From contig JAABTT010000003.1 in the NCBI GenBank assembly GCA_011389765.1, forward strand, positions 39,117 to 103,116: a DNA stretch of 64,000 nt. The letters are read 5' to 3'. Made by a program: the position numbers and the translations under genes. Below are positions 25,562-33,402 of this stretch, piece after piece (position 1 is the first letter of the stretch; every line of letters begins with the position of its first letter). The DNA is from Desulfohalobiaceae bacterium S24. Its GTDB lineage: Bacteria; Desulfobacterota; Desulfovibrionia; Desulfovibrionales; Desulfothermaceae. The notes under the pieces were generated by a model that was not told where the DNA came from, did not search any database, and saw only the letters and a list, made by a program, of their open reading frames with translations.

Positions 25562-26992
25562 ATGATCAATGCAGCATCCCTGTTTACCACCGGCTGGACC
25601 GGCTTGATCGAACTTTTGAAGTTCGATCCGGTCCTCCTGATGGAGCCGAATATGATTTTTCGGCTCTGTCTGCAGGGTTTGCTGCTTCTCGGCTCTGCCT
25701 TTTTCGCGGGTTCTGAAACCGCCCTTTTTTCTCTTTCCCGCCTGGACCTGCATAAACTGCGCCGGGAAAAACATCCCCGCTCCGAGACCCTGCACGCCCT
25801 CCTGGATCAGCCCAGACGATTGATCATTTCCATTCTCTGCGGCAATGAACTGGTAAACATCGCCCTCACCGCCAACGCGGCCGGCATCCTCGTCCAGCTG
25901 TACGGGACAAAACAGGCCGGAGTGATGGCCATCGTGATCATGGTGCCGCTGTTGCTCATGTTCGGCGAAGTGACCCCGAAGACCATTGCAGTCTCCAATC
26001 CCGTCCGGATCAGCACCGGCCTGGTCGCGGCCCCTCTCAATTTCTGGGCCCGGCTGATCACGCCTCTTCGTTCCGGCATCCGCTTCATCGCCGACTGGAT
26101 CACCACCATGATCGTCGGCCAGGAAAAAGCCGCGGACAACATCCTTCATCTGGATGAATTCCGCTCCCTGGTGGAAGAAGTGGCCAAAGGAGGAGAGCTC
26201 GACGCCACGGAACGGGCCTTGATCCACAATCTTCTGGATGCCAATGATACGGAAATCGTGGAGATCATGATTCCCAGAACCCAGACCTTTTTCCTGGACG
26301 GCGAGATGAGCGTTCCGGAAATGATAGAAACCTGCAAAAAATACCGCCATGCCAGAGTTCCGGTCTGCCAGAGGCACCGCGACAATCTCATGGGCTTTAT
26401 CCACGCCGAAGATATCCTGCGCCTGATCCTGGATAATAAAGATCTGGGAAGCCTGACTCCCAGGGATATTATGCGCCCCCCGGTTGTGGTGCCCTTGACG
26501 AAAAAAGTCGACGAAATGTTTGATTTTTTTCAGGATCACAACGTTCGGGCCGCGGTATGCCTCAATGAATTCGGCGGGGTCGAAGGCTTTATCACCATCA
26601 ATGATGTCTTGAGTTTTATTTTCGGCCGCATTTCCGGAGATGTCTCCGGGCAGGAACACTACAAAGAGCGCGATGAAAACCTGTACGAAGTGCCCGGTGA
26701 AATGAAACTAACCGATTTCAACAACTTAACTCATTTTGGCCTGGAAGATCCCCGGATGACCACCATCGGCGGCGTGGCCTTTCGACATCTGGACCGCCTT
26801 CCCCAGGTTGGGGACAAGGTCACTGTCGAGGGCATCGAGATCACGATCTTGGAAATGGACAATCACAGAATCGCCAAGGTCAGGGTTTCCAGAGGAAAAA
26901 TCGATGAAGAGGAAGCATCCGAGGATTCGGCGCCCGAGGAACAGGTTTCAGGCACGGCCGAAAATTCCGGAACAGATGACCTGAGGGCTTGA
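25562..26992 (+). CDS. CNNM/CorC-type membrane protein with CBS domains (first of two)
   Basis: The 476-residue protein has an N-terminal CNNM (DUF21) domain with about four membrane segments (GSAFFAGSETALFSLSRLDL, LLLMFGEVTPKTIAVSNPVR), an acidic-helix connector, a CBS pair (ETCKKYRHARVPV, then VDEMFDFFQDHNVRAAVCLN and GFITINDVLSF) and a C-terminal CorC_HlyC domain (VPGEMKLTDFNNL). Such proteins are linked to Mg2+/Co2+ efflux or resistance. GGAG precedes the ATG. The tail after about residue 455 is acidic. The next gene starts three bases after the stop and encodes a paralogue, so they likely form an operon and perhaps a hetero-oligomer. Confidence 0.92.
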   Translation: MINAASLFTTGWTGLIELLKFDPVLLMEPNMIFRLCLQGLLLLGSAFFAGSETALFSLSRLDLHKLRREKHPRSETLHALLDQPRRLIISILCGNELVNIALTANAAGILVQLYGTKQAGVMAIVIMVPLLLMFGEVTPKTIAVSNPVRISTGLVAAPLNFWARLITPLRSGIRFIADWITTMIVGQEKAADNILHLDEFRSLVEEVAKGGELDATERALIHNLLDANDTEIVEIMIPRTQTFFLDGEMSVPEMIETCKKYRHARVPVCQRHRDNLMGFIHAEDILRLILDNKDLGSLTPRDIMRPPVVVPLTKKVDEMFDFFQDHNVRAAVCLNEFGGVEGFITINDVLSFIFGRISGDVSGQEHYKERDENLYEVPGEMKLTDFNNLTHFGLEDPRMTTIGGVAFRHLDRLPQVGDKVTVEGIEITILEMDNHRIAKVRVSRGKIDEEEASEDSAPEEQVSGTAENSGTDDLRA

Positions 26993-26995
26993 TCA

Positions 26996-28255
26996 ATGGA
27001 TATTTTTATAATTCTTTTTTCCATGTTTGTCCTGCTTATTGTCAAGGGCTTTTTTTCCGGTTCGGAAATCGCCATGGTCAATGCGGACAAAATGAAACTG
27101 CACCATCTTGCCAACCAGGGGAACAAAGGGGCCGGCCTGGTCCTGAAACTCTTTGAAAAACCGGAAAAACTGCTGGGGACCACCCTGGTGGGGACCAACA
27201 TCTCCACCATCGCCCTGGCCACCCTGGGCACCATGCTCCTGATCCGTTTTTTTGGAAGCTGGGGCGACGTCATTGCTTTTTTGTTGTATACCCCCCTGTT
27301 TCTCATCTTCGGCGAAATCGTGCCCAAGAGTGTCTACCAGCAAAAATCCACGTCCCTCGCCCCTTTGATCGTCTATCCGCTCCATATTTTCTCCGTACTC
27401 TTTACCCCGATTGTCTATATTTTTTCCAAAGTAGCCGGAACGGCGGCGAAAATAGTCGGCGGAGGCAAGACGCAACCCAATCTCTTCATCACCCGTGAAC
27501 AGATCAGGGCGGTGCTGGAGATGTCCGAACGCGGTTCAAGCGTTGATGATTTTGATCGCAGCCGGATCAAACGGGTGATCCGCTTTGCAGAAACCACGGT
27601 GGGTGAAGCCATGATCCCTTTGGCCGAAATCATCGCCATTGAAAAAGAGCGGTCTACACGGGAGGTTATATCCCTGATCCGACGGCACGGATACAACCGC
27701 ATTCCGGTCTACCGGGAAAATATCTCCAATATTTTCGGCGTGATCACCTTGAGCACCTGGGATCTCATGGAACCGGAACTCCCGGATAAGACCGTCAAGG
27801 AATTGACGCAACCCGCTTACTTTGTCTCCAGCTATCAGACCATTGACCAGCTGCTTCCCATCCTCAGAAAACGTGAAGACCACATGGCCGTGGTGGTGGA
27901 TGAATTCGGTTCGGCCGTGGGTCTGATCACGATTGAAGACATCCTGGAAGAGGTGGTCGGAGAAATCGATATGGGCTATGATTTTGAAGAATATCTGCCC
28001 AAACAGCGGGGAAAAGTCAAAAAACTGGATGACGGCGTCTACCTGGTCGATTCCCGGCTCCCTCTCTCAGAGGCCAATGAGCTCCTGGGCATCGAACTGC
28101 CGGCCAAGGAATCCTATACAGTCGGGGGCCTGGTCATGGCCCGCCTGCGCCACATTCCGGAGGAGGGCGAGTCCATCCTGGAATTCGGCTACAGATTCAC
28201 CGTGGAACAGGCTACGGAACGCGCCATTCAAAAGGTGCGCATCGAAAGGCTTTGA
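26996..28255 (+). CDS. CNNM/CorC-type membrane protein with CBS domains (second of two)
   Basis: The 419-residue paralogue has the same layout: CNNM domain (LIVKGFFSGSEIAMVNADKM, LFLIFGEIVPKSVYQQKSTS), a linker, CBS pair (ISLIRRHGYNRIPVYRENIS, ILRKREDHMAVVVDEFGSAV, ITIEDILEEVVGEI) and CorC_HlyC (VYLVDSRLPLSEANELLGIE). The signature GSEIAM replaces the GSETALF of its neighbour. Putative role: divalent-cation transport or its regulation. The tight spacing to the upstream gene indicates co-expression. Confidence 0.92.
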   Translation: MDIFIILFSMFVLLIVKGFFSGSEIAMVNADKMKLHHLANQGNKGAGLVLKLFEKPEKLLGTTLVGTNISTIALATLGTMLLIRFFGSWGDVIAFLLYTPLFLIFGEIVPKSVYQQKSTSLAPLIVYPLHIFSVLFTPIVYIFSKVAGTAAKIVGGGKTQPNLFITREQIRAVLEMSERGSSVDDFDRSRIKRVIRFAETTVGEAMIPLAEIIAIEKERSTREVISLIRRHGYNRIPVYRENISNIFGVITLSTWDLMEPELPDKTVKELTQPAYFVSSYQTIDQLLPILRKREDHMAVVVDEFGSAVGLITIEDILEEVVGEIDMGYDFEEYLPKQRGKVKKLDDGVYLVDSRLPLSEANELLGIELPAKESYTVGGLVMARLRHIPEEGESILEFGYRFTVEQATERAIQKVRIERL

Positions 28256-28349
28256 ATGTCTGGAATGTTCTTAAAATTGGACATTCTTTTGGTTTTATTC
28301 AGCAATATTAAATCTTCAATCTTCAATAGTAAATCCTATAGAACAGGCC

Positions 28350-29849
28350 CTACTTGGATTGGGCGTTTTTCAAAATTGACTCTACCAGCCTGCTCGTACT
28401 CAACCCCTGTTCTAGATCCACGAGACAGACTCTACCCCCGGAACTCTCGACACTCTCACGCCCGACCACGGTTTTTTGAGTATAATCCCCGCCCTTGACC
28501 AGAACATCCGGCTTTATGGACTCGATGAGCTTGAGCGGGGTGTCTTCGGCAAATACGATCACCAGGTCCACACATTCCAGGGCGGCAAGAATCGCGGCCC
28601 GGTCCTCCTGCTTGAGAATCGGCCGCTGCGATCCTTTCAGCCGTGAAACTGAATCGTCGGCATTCAGCCCGACCACCAGGCGGTCTCCCTGGGTCGCGGC
28701 CGCCTGCAGCAGTTTGATATGCCCGGGATGCAGGATATCGAAACAGCCGTTGGTGAAGACGATCCGCTGCTCCTGCCGCCGCCACTGTTTAATGATTTCC
28801 AGTCCGGCCCCAGCGGGCAGCACCTTGGGCGAACCCCGAAAATCCTCAGACTGGAGCTGTTCCAATTCATCTTTGCGCACCGGCCTGGTGCCCAATTTTC
28901 CCACAACAATGCCCGCGGCCCGGTTCGCGATTTCCGCGCCCTGGCTCCAGGGACATCCCGCGGCCAGGCATCCGGCCAGGGTAGCGATCACGGTATCCCC
29001 GGCTCCGGAGACATCAAAGACTTCCCGGGATCTGGCCGGAATGACCAGCGGGTCCGCATCCTTCTGAAACAAGACCATCCCCTCTTGTCCCCGGGTCAGG
29101 AGCAGGGCCTCCAAGTCCAACTGATCCACCATGGCAGCGGCCTCTGGAAAAAGGACCTTTTCATCCCGAGAGTCTTTCCTGGAAACATCCTCAAATTCTC
29201 TAATATTCGGGGTAACACAACATGCTCCGCGATACTTTTCCCAGTGCAGGCCTTTGGGATCCACCAGAACCGTGATTCCGCAAAAACGACTGTAGTGGAT
29301 GATCTCCCGGCAGATCTTTGCGGTGAGCAGCCCCTTGCCGTAATCCGAGAGCACCAGGACACAACCCGGCCGGATGGCCGATTGGACCGCTTTCACAAAC
29401 TTCTCTGCAAAGGCGTCACTCACGGCTTCGCTCTGTTCCTCGTCAATGCGCAGCAGTTGCTGCTGCCGGGCCATGATCCTGGTTTTGGTGATCGTGGCAT
29501 AAGCCGGCTCTGCAAAGCACAGATCGACGATCCCCTGATCTTTGAGCATGCCCTGCAGACAGAACCCGTTGGCGTCCTCTCCGTAAAGGCCGCAGAGCTG
29601 CACTGAAACGCCGAGACCGGCCAGATTGGCGGCCACGTTCCCGGCCCCGCCCAAGGCCCGGGTCTGTTCCCGGCAGTGCAGGACCGGTACAGGGGCTTCC
29701 GGGGAAATCCGTGAAACATCGCCCCACATATAGCGGTCCAGCATCACGTCACCGACCACGACAACCCCGGCCTTGGAAAATTCAGGAAGTCGAGCGGGAA
29801 TATGATTTTGAATTTTGGATTTTAAATTTTGGGTTGAAAAGAATTCCAT
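28350..29849 (-). CDS. hldE: Bifunctional heptose kinase / adenylyltransferase HldE
   Basis: The 499-residue protein joins a PfkB-type kinase (VVVGDVMLDRYMWGDVSRIS, LGGAGNVAANLAGLG, and the catalytic FDVSGAGDTVIATLA) to a C-terminal cytidylyltransferase-like domain (IVFTNGCFDILHPGHIKLLQ, NADDSVSRLKG). It phosphorylates and then adenylylates heptose for the LPS inner core. The ATG at 29849 has GGAG upstream. The first 20 or so residues (ending IQNHIPARL) are encoded by AT-rich repeat-like DNA and look like an acquired extension. Confidence 0.95.
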   Translation of the reverse strand: MEFFSTQNLKSKIQNHIPARLPEFSKAGVVVVGDVMLDRYMWGDVSRISPEAPVPVLHCREQTRALGGAGNVAANLAGLGVSVQLCGLYGEDANGFCLQGMLKDQGIVDLCFAEPAYATITKTRIMARQQQLLRIDEEQSEAVSDAFAEKFVKAVQSAIRPGCVLVLSDYGKGLLTAKICREIIHYSRFCGITVLVDPKGLHWEKYRGACCVTPNIREFEDVSRKDSRDEKVLFPEAAAMVDQLDLEALLLTRGQEGMVLFQKDADPLVIPARSREVFDVSGAGDTVIATLAGCLAAGCPWSQGAEIANRAAGIVVGKLGTRPVRKDELEQLQSEDFRGSPKVLPAGAGLEIIKQWRRQEQRIVFTNGCFDILHPGHIKLLQAAATQGDRLVVGLNADDSVSRLKGSQRPILKQEDRAAILAALECVDLVIVFAEDTPLKLIESIKPDVLVKGGDYTQKTVVGRESVESSGGRVCLVDLEQGLSTSRLVESILKNAQSK

Positions 29850-29889
29850 GAACGTCTGCTCCAGGCTCCTCACCCTGCTCTGCGTTTTC

Positions 29890-30340
29890 CGTCAGCTTTG
29901 CCTCTGGCAAAACTGACACATATCTAATTGAAATGTTTTATAATACACTCATAAACTCTTTGGCTGTTGATCATGTAATCCACGACTGCCAGCTTGATCA
30001 ATGAAGAAACCGTGCAACCAAGAGGTCATAGGATAGAGAACCGGTCACAGAGTTCTCTTGAGCGACCTCGCTGGGAGGCTCTTTGGGTTTGTTAGGCTTG
30101 CTCGCCGGGGGAAACCGGACCGCGGTCTCAGCTTTAAGCCTGAAAAAACGAGATGTATTTTCATAAAGCAAGGCAGGTCCTCCAAGGAACAGATTAAAGA
30201 GTCCGGAGGGGGCAAGGATCCCCCGTGAGCAAGCCTTAGAAAACCAAGAGCCGAAAGCGTTAGAGCGAAAGAGAGCTCTGTGACCGGTTCGTGGTATCAG
30301 CTGAAGTTTCATACGAGTCATACCAGAGGCAAAGCCGACT
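29890..30340. repeat. Large palindromic repeat element, copy 1
   Basis: The core at 30038-30290 starts GAACCGGTCACAGAG and ends with the complement (CTCTGTGACCGGTTC). Long imperfect arms extend inward (CGCTGGGAGGCTCTTTGGG and GGCTTGCTCGCCGGGGGA on the left, TCCCCCGTGAGCAAGCC on the right). Flanks shared with copy 2 include CCACGACTGCCAG, TTGATCAATGAAGAAAC and, near 29905, a TTTGCCTCTGGCAAA palindrome. No convincing protein is encoded. It separates hldE from the NusG paralogue. Confidence 0.8.
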
Positions 30341-30912
30341 CAGAACACCCGGCCCATCGGCTCCACCATATCCGCCCCCACATCCACGGCCACAGCCTCA
30401 AACAGGCTGCTCACCTGCAGCACGAGGCGATTGCCGCCCTTTTTACGGTCGATGAGCCCCTCCACACCCTTGAAGGGACCGCTCACAACCCGTACTTTCT
30501 GCCCTTGTTCCAGGTACTCATGCGGATAGACATGGGCCTCGACATCGATGACGGTTTTGATGTGCTTGAGTTCCCGGATCAGGCCGGCTTGATCCGGAAC
30601 TTCAATCACTCTGGCAATCTGGCTGGAACACATGGCCTGATAACGTTCATAGTCGTCGGCCTTGAAAAAAACATACCCGGAAAATACCGGCACCAGGCTG
30701 TGCCGAACCCTTTTTTGTCCGGGTTGACGCCGCAGGACCAAAGGCAGATAATACCCGATGTTTTGGCGGATTAAAAAAGCGGCCAGTTTTTTTTCCCGGC
30801 GGCTTTTGGTATGTGCGATACGCCAGACCCGTTCCCGGGTTTCGGCTTCACAACGCTCGAAAAGGTCCCGGGGGAAAACAGAGACTGGATTGTGATGCAA
30901 GGCTTCGGTCAT
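30340..30912 (-). CDS. NusG-family transcription factor (specialised paralogue)
   Basis: The 190-residue protein has an NGN domain (VWRIAHTKSRREKKLAAFLI, YYLPLV, VFSGYVFFKA) and a C-terminal KOW domain (GQKVRVVSGPFKGVEGLIDR). It stands alone, away from the secE-rplK context of housekeeping nusG, and resembles the RfaH/LoaP/UpxY-type paralogues that boost read-through of long polysaccharide operons. Downstream on the same strand, beyond a repeat element, is hldE. Which operon it serves cannot be told. AGGGG precedes the ATG. Confidence 0.85.
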   Translation of the reverse strand: MTEALHHNPVSVFPRDLFERCEAETRERVWRIAHTKSRREKKLAAFLIRQNIGYYLPLVLRRQPGQKRVRHSLVPVFSGYVFFKADDYERYQAMCSSQIARVIEVPDQAGLIRELKHIKTVIDVEAHVYPHEYLEQGQKVRVVSGPFKGVEGLIDRKKGGNRLVLQVSSLFEAVAVDVGADMVEPMGRVF

Positions 30913-31009
30913 CCCCTGTCAAACCTCACTGATCAGACTGCAATAATTTCATTTCATAACATTTTTTCTGACAATCAAAACCCGAAACCTGTTCTCGGAG
31001 CAATGGACG

Positions 31010-32980
31010 ATGACGAATCAGACCCAAAAACCTGAAATTCTGGCCCCGGCCGGCAACAAAGACATGTTTCTCGCCGCCCTGGCCGCCGGGGCGAACAGTA
31101 TCTATTGCGGGCTGAAACATTTCTCCGCCAGAATGGAGGCTGAAAATTTTTCAATCGCCGATCTGGCCGCCCTGAGAGAAGCAGCCGCCGCACAGGGCAG
31201 CCGCACCTATTGCGCCTTCAACACCCTGATCAAGCCCGGAGATCTTCAGTCCGCCGGCCGCCTCCTGGACCGGCTCGTTCGGGATGTTCAGCCAGAGGCC
31301 CTCATTTTCCAGGATCTTTCGCTGCTTGGTTTGGCCAGGGAACTCGGTTTTCAGGGAGAGCTCCATCTTTCCACTCTGGCCAATCCCGGAACCCTTTCCG
31401 GTTTGCAGACCATCGCCTCTTTGGGAATCAACCGTCTGGTGCTGCCCCGGGAGCTTAATATCGAGGAACTGCGGCTCCTGGCAGGAGAATGCCCTCAAGG
31501 TCTTGATCTGGAAGTCTTCATCCACGGCGCCTTGTGCTATGCCGTCTCCGGGCGCTGTTACTGGAGTTCCTGGCTTGGCGGCAAAAGCAGCCTCCGGGGG
31601 CGCTGCGTCCAGCCCTGCCGGAGGCTGTACAGCGCTGCACCCGGAACCAAGCGTTACTTTTCATGTCTTGATCTCAGCCTGGATGTCCTGGTCAAGACCC
31701 TCCTGGAAATCCCCCGGGTCGCCGCCTGGAAAATCGAAGGCCGCAAAAAAGGGCCCCATTATGTCTTTTACACCACCAAGGCCTACCAGCTTCTCCGGGA
31801 CCACCCCACGGACAGCCAAGCCAAAAAACAGGCCCGGGATTTCCTGCGACAGAGTCTCGGCCGCAAAACAAGTCACTCGATTTTTCTGCCCCAGCGTCCG
31901 CACAACCCGATCCAGCCGGACCAGGACACCGGATCCGGTCTGTTCATCAGCAAACTTGGCAAAACCGAAAACAATCGATTCTATATCCGGCCCCGTGAAG
32001 ACCTCCTCCCCGACGATCTGCTCCGCATCGGCTACCAGGACCTGCCTGGCCATCATCTGACCAGGATAAAGAAGTTCATCCCCAAAGGAAACCGCTACCA
32101 GCTGCCCAAGCACAACAAGACGCTCGTCCCGGGTACTGCCGCCTTTCTTATCGACCGCCGTGAGCCGGAGCTTCGAAACCTTCTGCTTCGGCTGCAGAAA
32201 AAACTCGTGGAACAGCCCCCAATCCAGCCGATGGCCTCAGGATTTCAGCCCAAATCATACACACCGGCCTCAAAATTCAGAAAGCGACGCATCATCCGAG
32301 TGTTTTCGAACATCCCCATTGGCAAACTGAGCGCGGGAGACGGACTCTGGCTCACCCCGTCCCTGATCCGCAATCTGAACAAGACCCTGGTCTCCAAACT
32401 CTGGTTCTGGCTGCCTCCGGTCATCTGGCCCAAAGAAGAAGCGGCCTGGAAAAAAAGCATCAAAGAATTAACGGCCCGGGGTGCGAGTGCTTTTGTCCTG
32501 AATGCTCCCTGGCAAATCGGCCTGTTTCCGTCTCTCGAAACAAGCGAAATCTGGGCCGGTCCCTTCTGCAACATCAGCAATCCATATGCCCTGTCTCTGC
32601 TGCAGGATATGGGTTTTGCAGGAGCCTTTGTCAGCCCGGAACTGAATCGGGACGATTTTCTGAGCCTGCCCTCTATCTCTCCCCTGCCTCTGGGGATCGT
32701 TCTGGCAGGTTCCTGGCCCTTGTGCATCTCCAGATTTCTTGCCTCTGAACTGCAGACCGCTCAACCCGTCACCAGTCCCAAGAAAGAAGTGTCCTGGATG
32801 CTCAAACAAGGACAGACCTATTACCACTATCCCAATTGGGATCTCGACCTGTCCGCCCACAGAAAAGAACTGGAACAGGCGGGTTATGCCCTTTTCGCCA
32901 ACCTCTATCAAAAACGTCCGCCCAAGATCCCCAAAGCACAGCGAACCAGCACCTTCAACTGGGATCTGCGCCTGCTTTAG
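31010..32980 (+). CDS. Peptidase U32-family protein (RlhA/TrhP-like RNA hydroxylation group)
   Basis: The 656-residue protein shows the U32 barrel: EILAPAGNKDMFLAALAAGA, YCGLKHFSARMEAENFS, HLSTLANPGTLSGL and VFIHGALCYAVSGRC. Four cysteines at 176, 183, 199 and 203 can hold an iron-sulfur cluster, and KIEGRKKGPHYV follows. E. coli RlhA and TrhP, members of this family, are needed for hydroxylation of 23S rRNA C2501 and tRNA U34; genuine peptidase activity is not established for this group. The C-terminal 250 residues form the usual extra domain. It is divergent from the NusG gene, and only repeat DNA follows it. Confidence 0.88.
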   Translation: MTNQTQKPEILAPAGNKDMFLAALAAGANSIYCGLKHFSARMEAENFSIADLAALREAAAAQGSRTYCAFNTLIKPGDLQSAGRLLDRLVRDVQPEALIFQDLSLLGLARELGFQGELHLSTLANPGTLSGLQTIASLGINRLVLPRELNIEELRLLAGECPQGLDLEVFIHGALCYAVSGRCYWSSWLGGKSSLRGRCVQPCRRLYSAAPGTKRYFSCLDLSLDVLVKTLLEIPRVAAWKIEGRKKGPHYVFYTTKAYQLLRDHPTDSQAKKQARDFLRQSLGRKTSHSIFLPQRPHNPIQPDQDTGSGLFISKLGKTENNRFYIRPREDLLPDDLLRIGYQDLPGHHLTRIKKFIPKGNRYQLPKHNKTLVPGTAAFLIDRREPELRNLLLRLQKKLVEQPPIQPMASGFQPKSYTPASKFRKRRIIRVFSNIPIGKLSAGDGLWLTPSLIRNLNKTLVSKLWFWLPPVIWPKEEAAWKKSIKELTARGASAFVLNAPWQIGLFPSLETSEIWAGPFCNISNPYALSLLQDMGFAGAFVSPELNRDDFLSLPSISPLPLGIVLAGSWPLCISRFLASELQTAQPVTSPKKEVSWMLKQGQTYYHYPNWDLDLSAHRKELEQAGYALFANLYQKRPPKIPKAQRTSTFNWDLRLL

Positions 32981-33360
32981 ACTTATCGGTTAATCTCTGT
33001 CATAGAAAACAAGAGAATGTGTTGCTCCGAAGCAGTTGAAGTCCTTGTCATAGAAATTAGAAATTGGAAATTGGAAATTTGATGAGACGCAATAGAACAT
33101 TCTGCTTTTCTGCATTCTTTTCTTGCCAATTTCCAATTTCGAATTTCAAATTTCGAAGTAAACCTGGAACCTTTGGGTTGCGGGCGGAGCCTGCTTTGGG
33201 ATTTAAGATTGAAGATTGCTGAATACAAGAAACTATACTGATCCAATTTTGGTTTTTGAAACAAAGACTGATTGTCCTTAGATTTCAACGACAAAATCCT
33301 GAAAAAGGTAAGTTGGAGCAATATACCAGGGCCATAGCCAAAATCATTTTCTTCAAGGCT
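32981..33360. repeat. Intergenic region made of dispersed repeats
   Basis: About 32985-33048 is an inverted copy of the repeat at 24359-24425. 33055-33165 holds an inverted repeat of GAAATTGGAAATTGGAAATT against AATTTCCAATTTCGAATTTC. 33234-33325 is a degraded relative of the MITE-like element at 18094-18185. The tail CCATAGCCAAAATCATTTTC resembles the AT-rich repeat family at 38370 and 45760. No gene is seen. Confidence 0.6.
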
Positions 33361-33402
33361 AAGGAAATTTTTTGAACAGAGGACCGTTCAAAAAATTTCC
33401 TT
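33361..33402 (-). terminator. Hairpin terminator overlapping the end of the PBP1A gene
   Basis: A perfect 17-bp stem (AAGGAAATTTTTTGAAC with its complement) encloses an 8-base loop. The stop codon of the PBP gene (33388-33390) lies inside the stem, with the last codons M-L-K-E-I-F forming one arm. T/A-rich arms suit termination in both directions. Confidence 0.7.

Noticed and set aside
29998..30321. A 107-codon frame within palindromic element copy 1, with similar frames in copy 2
   Set aside because: The frames are not kept equally in the copies, and changes between copies do not favour synonymous positions by eye. The palindromic structure explains the similarity better.
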